A stretch of DNA of 64,000 nucleotides from Macropodus opercularis. Its lineage: Eukaryota > Chordata > Actinopteri > Anabantiformes > Osphronemidae. A program made the position numbers and the translations under genes. This document shows, piece after piece, positions 26,801 through 38,200 of the stretch; position 1 is the first letter of the stretch; the number at the start of each line of letters is the position of its first letter. The notes below the pieces were generated by a model that was not told the DNA's origin, made no database searches, and saw only the letters and a program-made list of their open reading frames with translations. Where the stretch lies: contig CM061109.1 in the NCBI GenBank assembly GCA_030770545.1, positions 13,996,001-14,060,000 on the forward strand, given 5' to 3'.

Positions 26801-29800
26801 TATGAGCGTCTGCAACTGCCACCTGTCTGTATATGTTGCTTATTGGAACAATCAGAGTCTGTCTGTTACAAGCACACGCGAACACAGAGGACAATGATAG
26901 GTGATAAATGAAGAGCCACTGTGGGGGCGCACTGAAACAGAAAATAATTTCATAAAAGGGTTTTGATTAATCACGTCTGTTTCAGACTTTCAAGGTCAGG
27001 CTCCTTGCCACGCGCCTTCCTCCTCACAAGAGGAAACCCTTGCACTCTCGCTCTCCCTCATGCAAGAACACAGGCACATTTTTCTGTCAGAGCCAATCCA
27101 ATCTGGCTTCATTTCCTCGTTCAACCCAATCTGCAGACACAATGAGATTCTGTGTGTTGTGCTTCTCCATCTCTCTCTCTCTCGCGCTCTCTTAAGCACC
27201 AGCGTGCACAGGCTCACTTTGTGTGTTCTGCTGTTGCTGTAATTGAAGTCGTAACTCAGAGCTAGCTACAGTGCTGCTGCTCGCCATGTAAATCAGGGGC
27301 TAATAGCACGAGCTGAGCAGGAGGGGCCGAGCGGTGCCGCCTCCTGAATACACACAGACACACTCGGCCTCTTCTACCCCACACTAACCGAAACGCCGCT
27401 GTTCTCTGTGGTTTAATGGGCATAATGTGTTTTATGCTTATTGGCAGACCTCTTTTAAAGGCGCACACATAGACGTGCACGCAGGCGCTCCTCTCCACTA
27501 TTCATCTCTGAGAGTTCCCCTGCCTTGACCCTCCTGCCTCACCCCCTTCCTGTGCATCCATTTTCCTGTTGGGCCAGCTCGTATCCAGCAATCAGTCTCT
27601 CAGACGGCCAGGAAGGAAGAGGGAAAGTGCAGTCAGTGCATCTGTGTTTGTACCACTGGTGGAAAATAAATATTATAATGGTGGAGATTATGTGTGCGTA
27701 ATGGGAGATGATGAAGGAGGGGGTTCAAGGCCGCTGTTACATGCACAGATCCCTATAATTAGCCTGGTCTTAACAATATTGTAAAGGGGATTGGAAAGGG
27801 GAGGGATGAGGCCTGGTAATATCCCTCTGACACAATGGGATCATAGATGCATCACAGTCATTAGCATAGAAATTAGGCTCCCGTTTTGGCAGCGGACCCA
27901 CTTTCAGTCAGGGGAACCCCATCTCTCATTTCTTCCGACTGGCATCCTGCTCTGATGTGGGCCCCCTGTGGCAGAGGTTCGGGGGGGTGGAGGTGAGGTG
28001 GGTGCAGATGCAGACGTTGGAGAGGGCGGTGGAGCGAGCCGGTGCAGCAAGACTCTCAGTCCTGACGGGCTCGGGGCCGTGGCCGAGGATTAGCTCAAGG
28101 CTGTGCTAATGCTAATGCTAAAGGCAGAGCAGGCAGCCATTAAGACTGTAAGTCCTCTGGAGTGGAGCTGGAGAGGCTGCCTGCTGCTTTCTGAAATCCC
28201 CCCTGGAGCATGTTCTCACTTTCTGTCTTTTACATCTCTCTCATCTTTTCCAGGCTCTCTCCCTCCCTCTGCAGACTCACTCTCACTCCTCCGCTCTCTG
28301 TTAGGTCCTTGTGAATATCTGTTCAGCTTGGTGCTATATCCTTTATCTGTTTTTTTTTCTTCTGTCCCATCGTCTTTAGAAAGAATCATCAGTGTCTTTT
28401 GTGTTTTCCTTTCTGCTTTTTTCACCCTTCTTCTCTTTTGCCTGCTGCAGCTTCCTTCACCAACTGAAAGCATCACGTCCTGTGGTCATTAATTCCATAT
28501 TAGTGTGTGACTAAAACAAACCAAATGTTAAGCAAAGGCTCGGTCCATACCTCAGGTGCTCAGTATCTTATTGATATGCACACATGCACAGGTGAGGCTG
28601 CTGAATATGCATGTAAGTGTCAAGCGATTAGACTGGGTGTGTTCAGGGGAGACACGCTGTAGATGGTAACACAGAAGGGATGAGAAAGGTGATAATTGGT
28701 CATGACAATCACTGCGATGAAGGGGAAAGACGAGGGTCGATGCAGATCTGTCGACTCCAACGTTTAGACCCTGTCTTGTATTAACTTCACCTGGAGCAGC
28801 GGCATAAAACAGAGATGAAAAATGAATTGGATTTCCTCTGTAGCTGAAGAATAAAGGATAACATCCTTTGATTTAAAATCTCGGGCTGTGTTCTCCTCCT
28901 CTGAACACTTGGCCGGGCACTTCCCTTGCTCCTTTGAAGTTATCTTAAAATTTTGTTACATGCTCTGGCTAGGGCGAGCTGACACGCCACTGTAGCATCC
29001 TTAGCCGTACGGTTCTCCTCCCCCTGGACTTAAACTTGTTTTCATCTGCTCTGCTTCATAAACAGCAAGTGTACAGTGCAGCTCCTGGGGGTTTGGAGGG
29101 CACTTTGCTGTCTTCCTTCCTTATCAACACTGGTTTTGATAGCAGCCTTTGTGTAGCTACTTCTCCTGATAAATAAAAGGAATAAAGACAGCTTTGTCTC
29201 AAGTCTGCAGTTTCCTGTAGTTGTTAAACCATACAAATTGGGCACACATGGGAGAGAGCCAATTTGTCTATACTGTGCAGTTTTGTGCGCGTGTTTGTTT
29301 GTGTGTACTTTAATAATGGGACACATCCAGCAAACTGCTGAAACACCAACTCTCCAGTGGAGATAGTATAGTAACAGGCTCGCTGCAGTATCTGCACAGG
29401 GCCATTACTGTAGCAACACATCTTCGCGGCCTCAAAATAACCTTTGATAGACTTTTAATGACATTTTATTTAATCATGCCTTGTCTAAACAAAGTGTGAA
29501 AGATCAGATCGGGAAGGCCCATAAAGGTATCTCGGCCATGACGCGCTGATGATGGAGAAAGGGTTGCCCTGGAAACCACAGAGGTGGAAAGAGTGTATAA
29601 GAAAGTATCAACATTTTTAACCTCAGGCTCAACGTCAGCATTATTTTTAAGTTTTGCTTTTCACCTGATTATGGAGCCTTGTCTGTGAAGAAAATAAACA
29701 AAGCTGAAACAACAGAAGCGGAGAAGCTTTGCTTTAAAGGCCAGCGCACAGAAAACGAGAGCATGCCCTTTGATTCTGTCCAGGTTTGACTGGCACATGG

Positions 29801-32800
29801 ACTAACGCAGAGCAGCCAGAACAAGTGTTTCCAATTATGGATTTGTCTTATTTAGTGGATGCACCCATGAGGCTCATTTCAAGAATACGGTAACAAAGAA
29901 CATGCGATCACACTCAAAAAAGGTATTGACAGCACTGCTGACACAGAACAACACAGCACCTACCCTGGCTGTGGAGGGACTGCCCCTGCATGACGAGCGG
30001 CCTTGTGTATCTCTGTCTTACCACAACATGCAGAGTCTGAACCTCATCAGTGCCATTTCCACATAAACAATGGACTGTATTGATGCGTCATATGGACACT
30101 TTTGCCTGTTTACCGCTGCTTGTGTCAGCAGATGCGCGGATGTGACTGTCACTGAGGAAAGCAAGCCGACTCTCCACGGGACGCATGGACACGTGTCAGA
30201 GGACGTGACAGGCCTCTCTGTGATGTTGCAGCTCTCGTTCGGAGACATTTCACAGCATGATCGTATTCAGCGGGGATCAGAGACTTTAAAGTTATTTGGG
30301 GACAAAAGAAGACAGTATTTCCCTTCTGTGCTTTGCCAAATGTGCCTTCACTATATTTGTCCGTTTTTTTGTTCTTTGCTTGAGTGAGTGGTTAGTTATA
30401 ATAACGTGTAATAGCTCGTGATGCTGCCTAATAAGGCTTGAATAATTAGCCTATTTTAGCTTTGAAAAAGCATTTCTGTAAACACTGATGTACGGCAACA
30501 GGCTTTCAGCCCCCAGATTTTCTCCTGGCTCCGGATTCGAACTTCAAATGGGAACGGCAGAGAATTACTTTGTACTGTGCCAATCCAATCCTGCATGGTT
30601 CCACTTCAGGAGGTTCGGAGGTAAATCAGCAAAAAAATAAATAAATGCCAGGATTCTGCAAGGCTCTGCAGTAATTCCGGATGGGGAGGCTTCCTACCAA
30701 GTCTCTAGTGGGCGCCGAAGCAATGATGTTGACTAATATGGGATGCTGGCTTGAAGTTAGGCTGAACGACAGGGTGGTCTGGTGACGCCTCGCAGCCACG
30801 CGTCTCCTGGATGCAGCCAAATGTGTACACACTGTATGTGAGATGCAAATGTGCCGAATCACTATGGGCGGCCATCTGAGCGTGTTGGCCAATCTGTGGA
30901 TGCGGGTGAGGGATTCTGGACAGATGGCTGTGACCCTAGGCAGCCTGTCACTCAGGAACAAGGAGGGAACATAATTCTCTGTAGAACCTAAGAGCTGAAG
31001 AAAGGCCACAAATTCAGTAATGCTCAGTAAGTGTATTACTAAATAAAGTATTTATTTATTATTGACAACAAAAGCCATCCACACACATTTACTGAACTTC
31101 TGCACCAGTCAGATACACTCACATTCACAACTATGGACAGTTTCACCAATTAACCTTCAGATCGTTAAACCCACATCAGAACAACGTCACTTCTCTTGAG
31201 GCACATTTGCGCCTTGTGTAATGTATTGCCTACATTTCATCAGTGTATTTGCAAACCGTCTGGCAGGTCCCTCGATCTAGAAATGGGTACGTGAAGAAGT
31301 GGAAGGGCGACAAACGGCTGCTGCTGAGATCAATTTAGGGAATTTGCTTCTGTGCGTTGGTTCTAGACAACAAACAGTTCTTAGTGTGCTGTCGCTGTAC
31401 CACAGTTAAGATTCAGCACTAAATTTACTTTACTACAATTTCTGTAAAAAAAGAAAACATTTGAGGAAGCATTTGATATATTTTCCAGTGTTGTGGTATT
31501 TGTTTGAGTACTCTTTTAATTTCTTTATGCTTAATTCTAATCTCAGCTGTGCTAGTTCATCTCCTATTATAACACATATAAACTGCAGCAGGCCTTATGT
31601 CCTAAAATCTATATTTCTGTTTATGTTTTGCTCAAGAAAGTTGTGAGTTCCTTTTCGCTTTGTGTCTGTGCTTTTATAGCTTGTGTCAGGCGTGCGTGCG
31701 CGTGTTTCCTCCATTTTCCGTGTGAACTAATCCTCCCCCCAAGCATTTGACAGCAGGGCTCTGGTCGTGGTCGCACCTGATGTACCTGCAGCTAATCCTA
31801 TCCCACAACCGATGTCACTGTAACCAATCCTGTCACAGCACTCAGGGCAGCCTCGGCTCCTTCCTGACATCTCAGTCACACCTCTCTATCATCCCCTCCC
31901 TCCCTATGCTCTTTTCCCGTCCTTGCTTGACTTTATAAACACGTTCCTCATTCCTTCTTTCCTTTTCTCACTGGCAGGCCCTGAGCCCAGCTTCTGTCTT
32001 GTATCTCACCTAATAATATCCGCAGCCCGGCTTTACCGTCTATCCCACCCTTGTCTGTTCTGCTGTTCTGCATCTTATCTTACATTTCTACCTTGATACC
32101 AACAAACCTCTCATCTCTTCAGCTTTGATTTACCTGACATTTCCTCCTCCTTTGCCTTTCCTTCATATTTCCTTCGTTCTCTTTGTCACCTGCTGTACCC
32201 GCCCACACACCGCAATGTTTTCCTGCCCTGCTGCCACCAGAAATAAACCCAGCTACAGGTCGTGTGTCACAAAACAAAAATTGCATTGTGTACCTGTCAC
32301 TGGTGCTCATATATTCCCACACCCAAAGGAATGGTTGTCTGCCTTTTCTTTTTCGTTCCCCCCTTTAAGCCCCTTCTCTTTTGATTCTTTGCAGAGAGCA
32401 AGCTGCAAGTGCTAAAGACCAACCAGTCTCAGGTGTACCTGGAGGACAGCCGTGTCAGGGTCAATTGCTCCATCACCTCCCAGACCAGCCAGGACTCCCA
32501 GCATGCCGTGCTGTGGTACGTAAGGCACGCAACGGGGTCAGAAGCCGATGAGCTGCTGCTGAGAATTGAGCGGTCGGGGGCCTTCGAGTACGGCGCCTAC
32601 GCCGACGAGGAGAGACTGCGGCGTCGTGTGCAGGCCGAGAGGCTTTCGCCTCGTCTCTATGTGCTGACGCTGAACAGAGCGGAGAGCAGCGATTCTGGGA
32701 CGTACTACTGCCTGGTGGAGGAGTGGCTGAGTGACCCAGATGGAGCCTGGTATCGACTTTCCCGAGAGTCCTCAGGTTTTACACAGGTTTTGGTCCGGCA

Positions 32801-35271
32801 GCCAGGTGAGCATGCTGTCAGAGCTGCTGCTCTCTTCACATAATGCTTATTTATTCCCACTGCAGGGAAGCAGCAGATGACACTTCACCCCCACAAATAG
32901 TCCAGCTTTCGACCGGTTGAGCGTCGTTAAGCCAGTCCCTTCTCCAAATTGCTTTCCCCTCACCTTGCCTCCCACACCAGGCTCTGCTTTAAGCTTTCTC
33001 GCTGCCTGCTCTGATGACCTTCCACTTGCCCCAGGCAGAGCTAAGGTGGCAAAATGCAGGCTGAAGTCATGCCAGCTGTCTTATGCCACACCAGAGGGCA
33101 AATCCTCCCTCAAGTCTAGAACCTGCAATAATCCCATTGTCCACCACGCCCAGAATGTTCACAGCCATGATGTACGGTGCCTACTGCCACCCAGACCCTG
33201 ACCTCATAATTCTTAAGTACATCATTCGTTGTATCTTGTTCTCCCCTTGGCTGACTTTGTTTCCCTAAGTCTCTAACATTTCTTCCAATCCTTTGCAAAT
33301 AAAACTGCATGTCCCCAAATACACATTCATAATAACAAACCAATCTTCCTTGACATTCTACTTTCTCTGTGACTGTGCTGTAGGTGGCATTTTTTTGTTT
33401 TCTTTTTCTCCCAGAAAATAGCAGCTCGTCTGCCAGGTGCCCTGTTTATAATTCAGAGAGAAACCCTTGGAGTGGCATCTGTCCAAATAGAACACGAGGA
33501 TAAAAACATTTGGTCATATGCCAGCAGGGTAAAAAAATGCACCTTTAATGTAGAAAATACAGGGACAGTATCACAAGCAACGAGGCTACAAGGCAAATAC
33601 AAATGAGATCGACTGCATGGTCCTGTGCACCTAACTCTGCTGGAACAGTTTGGGGTTTTTTTGTACTGATTTGTGTAATTCTGTTATTACACCAATAATT
33701 TAACACATGGTCAGTCACAGAAACTTAACAAACCCAATTATCAAGAAATAATTAGCTATAAAGGATCCTAACCTTTTGGATTTTAACTTTTAGTACGTTT
33801 TTTTACATTTCTAATAAAGTAGAAGTTAAGTAGAAATCTGCCTGTCGAGGGGAATGATGAGGGGAGGTGTGCCAGCGCTTTCTCGTTTCGTTTTAACAAG
33901 AAGACCGTTAAACCCAAGCAAACCGGGCCTTTACTGCCTTTTTTGGAAACTGCAGTGTAAGTGGGTCATTGTACCAGCCCTGAAGGGCAGGAGCGTACCC
34001 ATGCAGACAGACACAGTCGCTTTGGGGCAGACGCTAACCTTGTTAAAAGCTGAAAAACTGGTGATGGCTGTGGGCAGCACTGTGAGATGTGTTTACTTGT
34101 CCCTTTATGAATAATAAGTTTTGGTTTCTGTGATGTTTAAATACTAATAAAGCTGTTGTGTCACTTCTCTCTCTTTCTTTCTTGAAGAGGTTCAGCTTCA
34201 GGTGGAGGCAGTAGAGTCAAATGTGACTGTGGAGGAGTCCGGTTCAATCCGACTGGGCTGTAGCATTCTTTTCCAGTCGTCCCGAGACTCCCGCTTCTCT
34301 GTGTCTTGGTACGTGGAGCGCTCAGAGGACGAGGATGAGGAGGATCAGCCAGGTGAGGAAGGAAACGAGCGGGAGTGTGTGTTTTCCATCGGCCATGACG
34401 CCGTCTTTGGAAACGGGAACTGCAGCCCCCGAGAGGAATCGGGCCCGAATTCTCGTCTACAGTTTGAGAGGATGGCCTCAGATCAGTACAGCCTGACCAT
34501 TCAGGGAGTGCGGCCGACAGACGCCGGAAGATACTACTGCCATGTGGAGGAGTGGCTACTCAATCCACGCAACGCCTGGTACCGCCTGGCCACCAACAAC
34601 TCTGGGTTCACTATCGTCAATGTGCTCCAACAAGGTGAGTTCCTCATTAACTAGATCCTTACCTGTACGGCAGATGACAGTGTGACAGGTCCACACCTCT
34701 GACAGGCCGTCTCTGCCTTGAACGATGTGGCTTCTACACAGAAGCAAGAAAACGTTGATGGCAGTCCCAAAGATGGCTGCCCATCCCCGAGCATTAAATC
34801 AAAAGTGATTACTGGTCTCAAAAGCGTTGCTGGAATCTAAAAGTTTCAAATATTCAAGGCCATATGAAGCTCGAAGAAGTATGTTCTACATACTACAAGA
34901 GGCAAAACTATTATGTTCATTCCTTTGTTAATACATTTTCAGCAGCTGTTTTCCTCAGGATCCTACCAAGCACGTCTTTGTTAAACCACCTTTTCATCCC
35001 TGTTCGTTCTCTGTCCACAGTGTCCACCCTCCAGTCAGTGGTGTGTTCCAACGAGTCCCTCTTCTACTTTGTCTTCTTTTACCCGTTCCCCATCTTCGGC
35101 ATCCTGCTCATCGCCGTGCTGCTCGTCCGCTTCAAGAGCCGCAACAACAGCAAGAGCCAAGAAGGAAAGAACGGCGCCCCCCTCCTTTGGATTAAAGAAC
35201 CACACCTCAGTTACTCCCCCACGTGTCTGGACCCACCTGCCCTTAGCCTGCACCCTGGCTCGGTTGACTAA
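14198..35271 (+). CDS. igsf3: IGSF3 (EWI-family Ig superfamily membrane protein), 3' part, gene level
   Basis: Seven coding exons are visible: 14198-14617, 17582-17968, 20139-20546, 22892-23317, 32395-32805, 34188-34634 and 35021-35271. All have canonical AG/GT borders and every junction is phase 1, so they join in one frame to give about 916 residues ending at TAA. Six Ig V-type domains are followed by one transmembrane helix and a tail of about 48 residues. The first domain carries a literal Glu-Trp-Ile motif, the hallmark of the EWI family (IGSF3, IGSF8, PTGFRN, CD101). The tail ends in a Trp-Ile-Lys-Glu-Pro-His stretch that I recall from human IGSF3. The family acts at the cell surface in tetraspanin-associated complexes. 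Human IGSF3 has eight Ig domains and about 1194 residues, so the signal peptide and first domain are outside the window, and one internal domain appears to be absent. Confidence 0.93.
14618..17581 (+). other. igsf3: igsf3 intron
   Basis: A 2964-base intron with a GTGAGT donor and a TTTTCGCCCAG acceptor. I see no coding sequence. It contains a short (CTTTAA)3 run near 16295-16312 and otherwise unremarkable AT-rich sequence. Confidence 0.85.
17582..17968 (+). CDS. igsf3: igsf3 Ig-domain exon (probably Ig3)
   Basis: The exon is 387 nt, phase 1-1, with acceptor CCCAG and donor A|GTGAGT. It starts with Asp from a split codon. Ig features: LRCTIEAQNVPERF after GEPLEL, then SVSWVF with the core Trp, and DAGKYICRVTEREKT for the second Cys. 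Here the EWI position reads Thr-Glu-Arg-Glu, as I recall for the corresponding human domain, so the exon is not aberrant. I see no N-glycosylation sequon. Confidence 0.93.
17969..20138 (+). other. igsf3: igsf3 intron
   Basis: A 2170-base intron with donor GTGAGT and acceptor TCTCTTTTAAG. No coding sequence, repeat array or hairpin stands out. Confidence 0.85.
20139..20546 (+). CDS. igsf3: igsf3 Ig-domain exon (probably Ig4)
   Basis: The exon is 408 nt, phase 1-1, with donor G|GTAAGT. It opens with two N-glycosylation sequons (SNIT, SNAS). Ig landmarks are IQLTCSAQS with the first Cys, SVIWHW with the core Trp, and DEGEYRCTVTEWSQ with the second Cys and an EW motif. SVDRDGTVW and ERSSYGEIRVE match a segment I recall from the human fourth domain. 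Confidence 0.93.
20828..20854. repeat. (CA)13 microsatellite
   Basis: A perfect CA run in an igsf3 intron. Confidence 0.95.
21258..21285. repeat. C28 homopolymer
   Basis: Twenty-eight consecutive C on the + strand, so G28 on the - strand. Such a tract can form G-quadruplex or i-motif structures and is prone to length error in sequencing. Confidence 0.95.
22892..23317 (+). CDS. igsf3: igsf3 Ig-domain exon (probably Ig5)
   Basis: The exon is 426 nt, phase 1-1, with acceptor TCTAG and donor G|GTAAAG. Landmarks: FDLLCLVKP with the first Cys, SVTWRFMP with the core Trp, DLVTFTREG and LQWGE, and EAGKYQCTAILWRRNYDNSW with the second Cys. The EWI position reads Leu-Trp-Arg. The spacing and the RTSNLL end match the fifth human domain as I remember it. 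Confidence 0.93.
24413..24494. repeat. 21-bp tandem repeat, four diverged copies
   Basis: Units start at 24413 (GTCATCAGTTACC), 24434 (GCCATCAGTAACC), 24455 (GTGATCAGTTGCT) and 24476 (GCCAATCAGTAGTGG), each 21 bases apart. All share ATCAGT. The first unit completes an X-box-like palindrome, GTTACC-TT-GGTAAT (24420-24433). The period equals about two helical turns. Confidence 0.7.
24791..24828. repeat. Interrupted (GT)n microsatellite
   Basis: GT units interrupted by a GC step and a G5 run. Confidence 0.9.
25963..26001. repeat. GATGATGGT repeat with G9 tract
   Basis: About three 9-base GATGATGGT units followed by GGAGGGGGGGGG-type sequence. On the minus strand it reads as a run of His codons, which explains a spurious ORF there. 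Confidence 0.85.
32395..32805 (+). CDS. igsf3: igsf3 Ig-domain exon (probably Ig6)
   Basis: The exon is 411 nt, phase 1-1, with acceptor TTTGCAG and donor G|GTGAGC. It has two sequons (NQS and NCS). Landmarks: VRVNCSITSQTSQ with the first Cys, AVLWYVRH with the core Trp, GAFEYGAYADEE, and DSGTYYCLVEEWLSDPDG with the second Cys and an EEW motif. The FEYG and adjacent acidic segment match what I recall of the sixth human domain. Confidence 0.93.
32806..34187 (+). other. igsf3: igsf3 intron with no Ig exon
   Basis: A 1382-base intron with donor GTGAGC and acceptor TTTCTTGAAG. In human IGSF3 I recall a seventh Ig domain between the two that flank this intron. I searched by eye for a second-Cys motif followed by EEW in any + frame and saw none. 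Confidence 0.75.
34188..34634 (+). CDS. igsf3: igsf3 membrane-proximal Ig-domain exon with acidic insert (probably Ig8)
   Basis: The exon is 447 nt, phase 1-1, with donor G|GTGAGT. It is longer than its siblings because of an acidic loop (about 34326-34375, rich in Glu/Asp) after SVSWYVERS. Landmarks: IRLGCSILFQSS with the first Cys, the core Trp, GHDAVFG, and DAGRYYCHVEEWLLNPRN with the second Cys and an EEW motif. Sequons are NVT near the start and NNS near the end. An acidic run at this place followed by DAVFG is also what I recall from the last human IGSF3 domain. Two extra cysteines (codons near 34376 and 34421) lie in the insert region. Confidence 0.93.
34635..35020 (+). other. igsf3: igsf3 last intron
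   Basis: A 386-base intron with donor GTGAGT and acceptor CTGTCCACAG. No coding content. Confidence 0.88.
35021..35271 (+). CDS. igsf3: igsf3 terminal exon: transmembrane helix and cytoplasmic tail
   Basis: The exon begins in phase 1 and ends at TAA (35269-35271), giving about 83 codons. A sequon-bearing CSNES stalk precedes a hydrophobic helix (LFYFVFFYPFPIFGILLIAV and following LLV), then a basic stop-transfer stretch RFKSRNNSK and a tail of about 48 residues with WIKEPH and SYSPTC. The FFYPFPIFGIL core and the tail end match human IGSF3 as I remember it and separate it from PTGFRN, IGSF8 and CD101. Confidence 0.95.
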
Positions 35272-38200
35272 GCGGGGTCTTCTTTGCTCGTTTTTCACGT
35301 CTCATATCCAGCCAACACAATGCCAGGGAGCAGATCCGGACTCCACCTTCAGACCTTACCGTCTTTCACTGCTGTGTCGAATTAGTCAATGAGTTGATCA
35401 GTTTATAAATTCCTACCCTGGTGGCTGCCTGTTTTCTGTTAACAGCTGTGTGTGTGCGTGCGTGGACTAGAATGACTTTGCCGTGTTAGCACGATTAAGT
35501 GTGCGGGCGTTAATTGAAGGGCAAGAGAGTTTTATGAGCCTCTCGTTTTTTGTTCTCTGTGAAACTAAATCTCATAGCTGCATTTAGATTTTTTTATTAT
35601 TCTGAATATTTGTCTATTTTTCAAAGAAGAAACAACTGCGCACAGGAGATCATTGGCTAAGTGGGGTAGAACATTTAAGAGAAGGAACTCTATGATCGAC
35701 TCCAGCACTGAACGGATGCCAAAAAAGTCTCCACACTGATCCAAGAGCGGCCACAGCCTGGCCCACTATGTTGGTTGCCATAGTGATGCTCTGCGCCCAC
35801 TGACTCCGTAGCTGATGACTTGGTTTCCAGCCTGTATGGACACAAAGGCAAGGACACACAAGTCTGTGTCCTAAGTGAGGATGTTTGTATGTGTGTTGGC
35901 CCACCTGCTTCCACAATGAATTTGCCTTGGCAGACAGAAAGCAGTCCCGGTGCACCACTTAAACACTGCCAGACACTCTGGCCTTAGTGAGAGACTGCTC
36001 CGCTCTTCTATCTTCTGTCCCCCTTCTCTTTAGAAAGAGACAGCGACAGAGAGAGATGGAGGGAGGTCGGAAATGATGGAGAGTAAATGAACTGCTCTCT
36101 TCTGCTAAGGCTATGTGTGCTTTTTACACAAGGGATACTTTTCAGTGCCAACTCCACCTTGTTTCCACGCAGTCCTCTGCAGCCAGTTATGAAGTTTAAA
36201 GAGAAACGGGTTAGGGAAGAAAGAAACGTCTGCTTACTCCCTGCTGTGGCTTTATGGGCCTCGTGGACCAAAAGGACAACTCTTACTCTCACCTTAAATC
36301 AGTTGAATTGTCCTTAAATTACACAGTGGGGGGTCACTGACTGAAATTAAATTCTTGCACATTTATTTAAGTTGCCCAGGGTGAACACTCTAACCGATTA
36401 TAAAAATATATCAGAAGCTCAAAAGATGCATATTAGATGAAAAAACAGATTTAGTTTTTTTCAGAACCCACTGGAGATTACTAACGTGTAGGTGTGTAGA
36501 GAAACTAAAAATGTGATCTGCACATCATAAGAAAACAAATCAGTGGGCGTGGGCAGGTGATTGACTTTTGTGTTTATTTTAAAGATTTTTCTATTTATTG
36601 TTTTATACTACTTTGCATAGCTTTTTAAGATTTTCATTTGGCTTTGAAAGTCTTTAAAACTGTGCTGCTTGTGTTGCCAGGCAACTGCACCAAGCAGATT
36701 ATGTCAATAATGTGTTGGCAGTGTGGTAGAAGTAGAAATGCTAGATATGCCCTGCGCATTGCAGTCTGTAGCATTTCATACCAGACTGTCACGTTTGGTC
36801 AGTGTCAGAACACTGTATATCTATACCTATAATGAAATTTGCTGTGGCTGTACATGTACAATAGTTGAACAGACAAGTCACAAAAATGGATTCACTTAAT
36901 GCTTTTATTTGCTTGAGTCGCGTTTATTTAGTGAAATGTGATGTAAAACTAGGTAGAACGTTTGATCAAAGACGAGTCAAACTGAACTGTTACAGCGTCT
37001 TCTAATCATGGATTCTGGCTGAAGGCATCCTCCTCAGCTCCCCTCGCGCGAGGCACAAGGGTTGGGAATCTTTGTCACCTTCCCTGGAATGCAGCAGGAG
37101 AGGCGTGAAACCCCCTCCCCGACCCGGTTCTAACCCTTTCACTGCCAGACTGGATACGAAAACTTGACATCGTTGTCTCAATTGTGTCAACATGTATATT
37201 GCATGACAATATTTCAGGAGGAATTTTGGTGTTTTGTAAACTTTAAACTCTTTGAGCATTGTGTTTGTGTGACAGAGCAGTGCCCAGACGCGCAGCCGCC
37301 CCACAACACCCCGCCCGCGTCCCGACACCCTCAGCCAAGCGTCCACACCAAGCCCAGGCGCTCGTCTTCTACAGCGTCTGACTGCCAACGATGCCCTTTG
37401 AACCTGTGAATTCATCTGTTTCAAGAACGGGTGTTGTGGAGACTATGTTTGATATTATTGCTCACATTTGTCTTTTAAAATGCTTTGCTTTTATGCTGCA
37501 CTTCATTAAACAGAGTTATGTCAAAAAAAAGCCTAAACTATCGTAGCCGATACTGACACTACAACCTGTTTTCTCTTTCAAAGCCCTTATCCAACGGTGG
37601 AGAAGTGCTGGTGATTTTTAGTGGGGTACAAATGTGATGCAGTGGTTTCACCTTCAACTAAAGCAATCTGTGTCCTCAGCAAAAAGGACGATTGATCCGC
37701 TGCCTGTGCTCATTACTAACCATGTTTAGAAGTGTTTTTATCAAGAGCTTGTGACGGGGATAGATCGTCTTTAGAAGAAGTCTTTGTTAGTGGATACACT
37801 CAAACTCTTATGTACAAGATTCCAGATAACAGCAGAATACAATAAAGAGAGAAGTAGCCCACACAGTAAATGGTGCGAGTTTAGCAGTTAATGAGGCAGC
37901 ATTTCGACTCTCGCTAGTCTTTGTGAGACAAACGCCAGCGTGAAGGGAACATGAGAAGTCCACCTACAGTACAATTAGTCAACACATGAACTGTCAATGT
38001 GACCTACCAACAGCCGCACTCGTCGAAACCCGTGTCCAGGGTTGTTGACGGATCTGGAAAGTCTGACCCAACTTGAGTACAGAGTGTGGTACGGGAGATG
38101 TAGGATGTCACAGCATGGTCACGTCAGTGGAGCTGAATGGTTAAGCTATGATTTATTTTTTAGTTCAGTTTTTTATTTTATTTTGATGGGGGGTAGTAAT

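Larger units (their letters stand above)
23318..32394 (+). other. igsf3: igsf3 intron (9.1 kb)
   Basis: The largest complete intron in the window. I found no Ig-coding exon. It contains the 21-bp tandem repeat (24413-24494), GT-rich runs (24791-24828), a GATGATGGT repeat ending in G9 (25963-26001), an X-box-like GTTGCCCTGGAAAC (29563-29576) and a short (TGCTAA)3 at 28104-28121. ORFs here are short and repeat-driven. Confidence 0.8.

Noticed and set aside
30070..30387. + strand ORF with an Ig-like start (DVTVTEES) after a fair acceptor
   Set aside because: It has no core Trp, no DxGxYxC motif and no donor in the right place. The flanking igsf3 exons join in frame without it.
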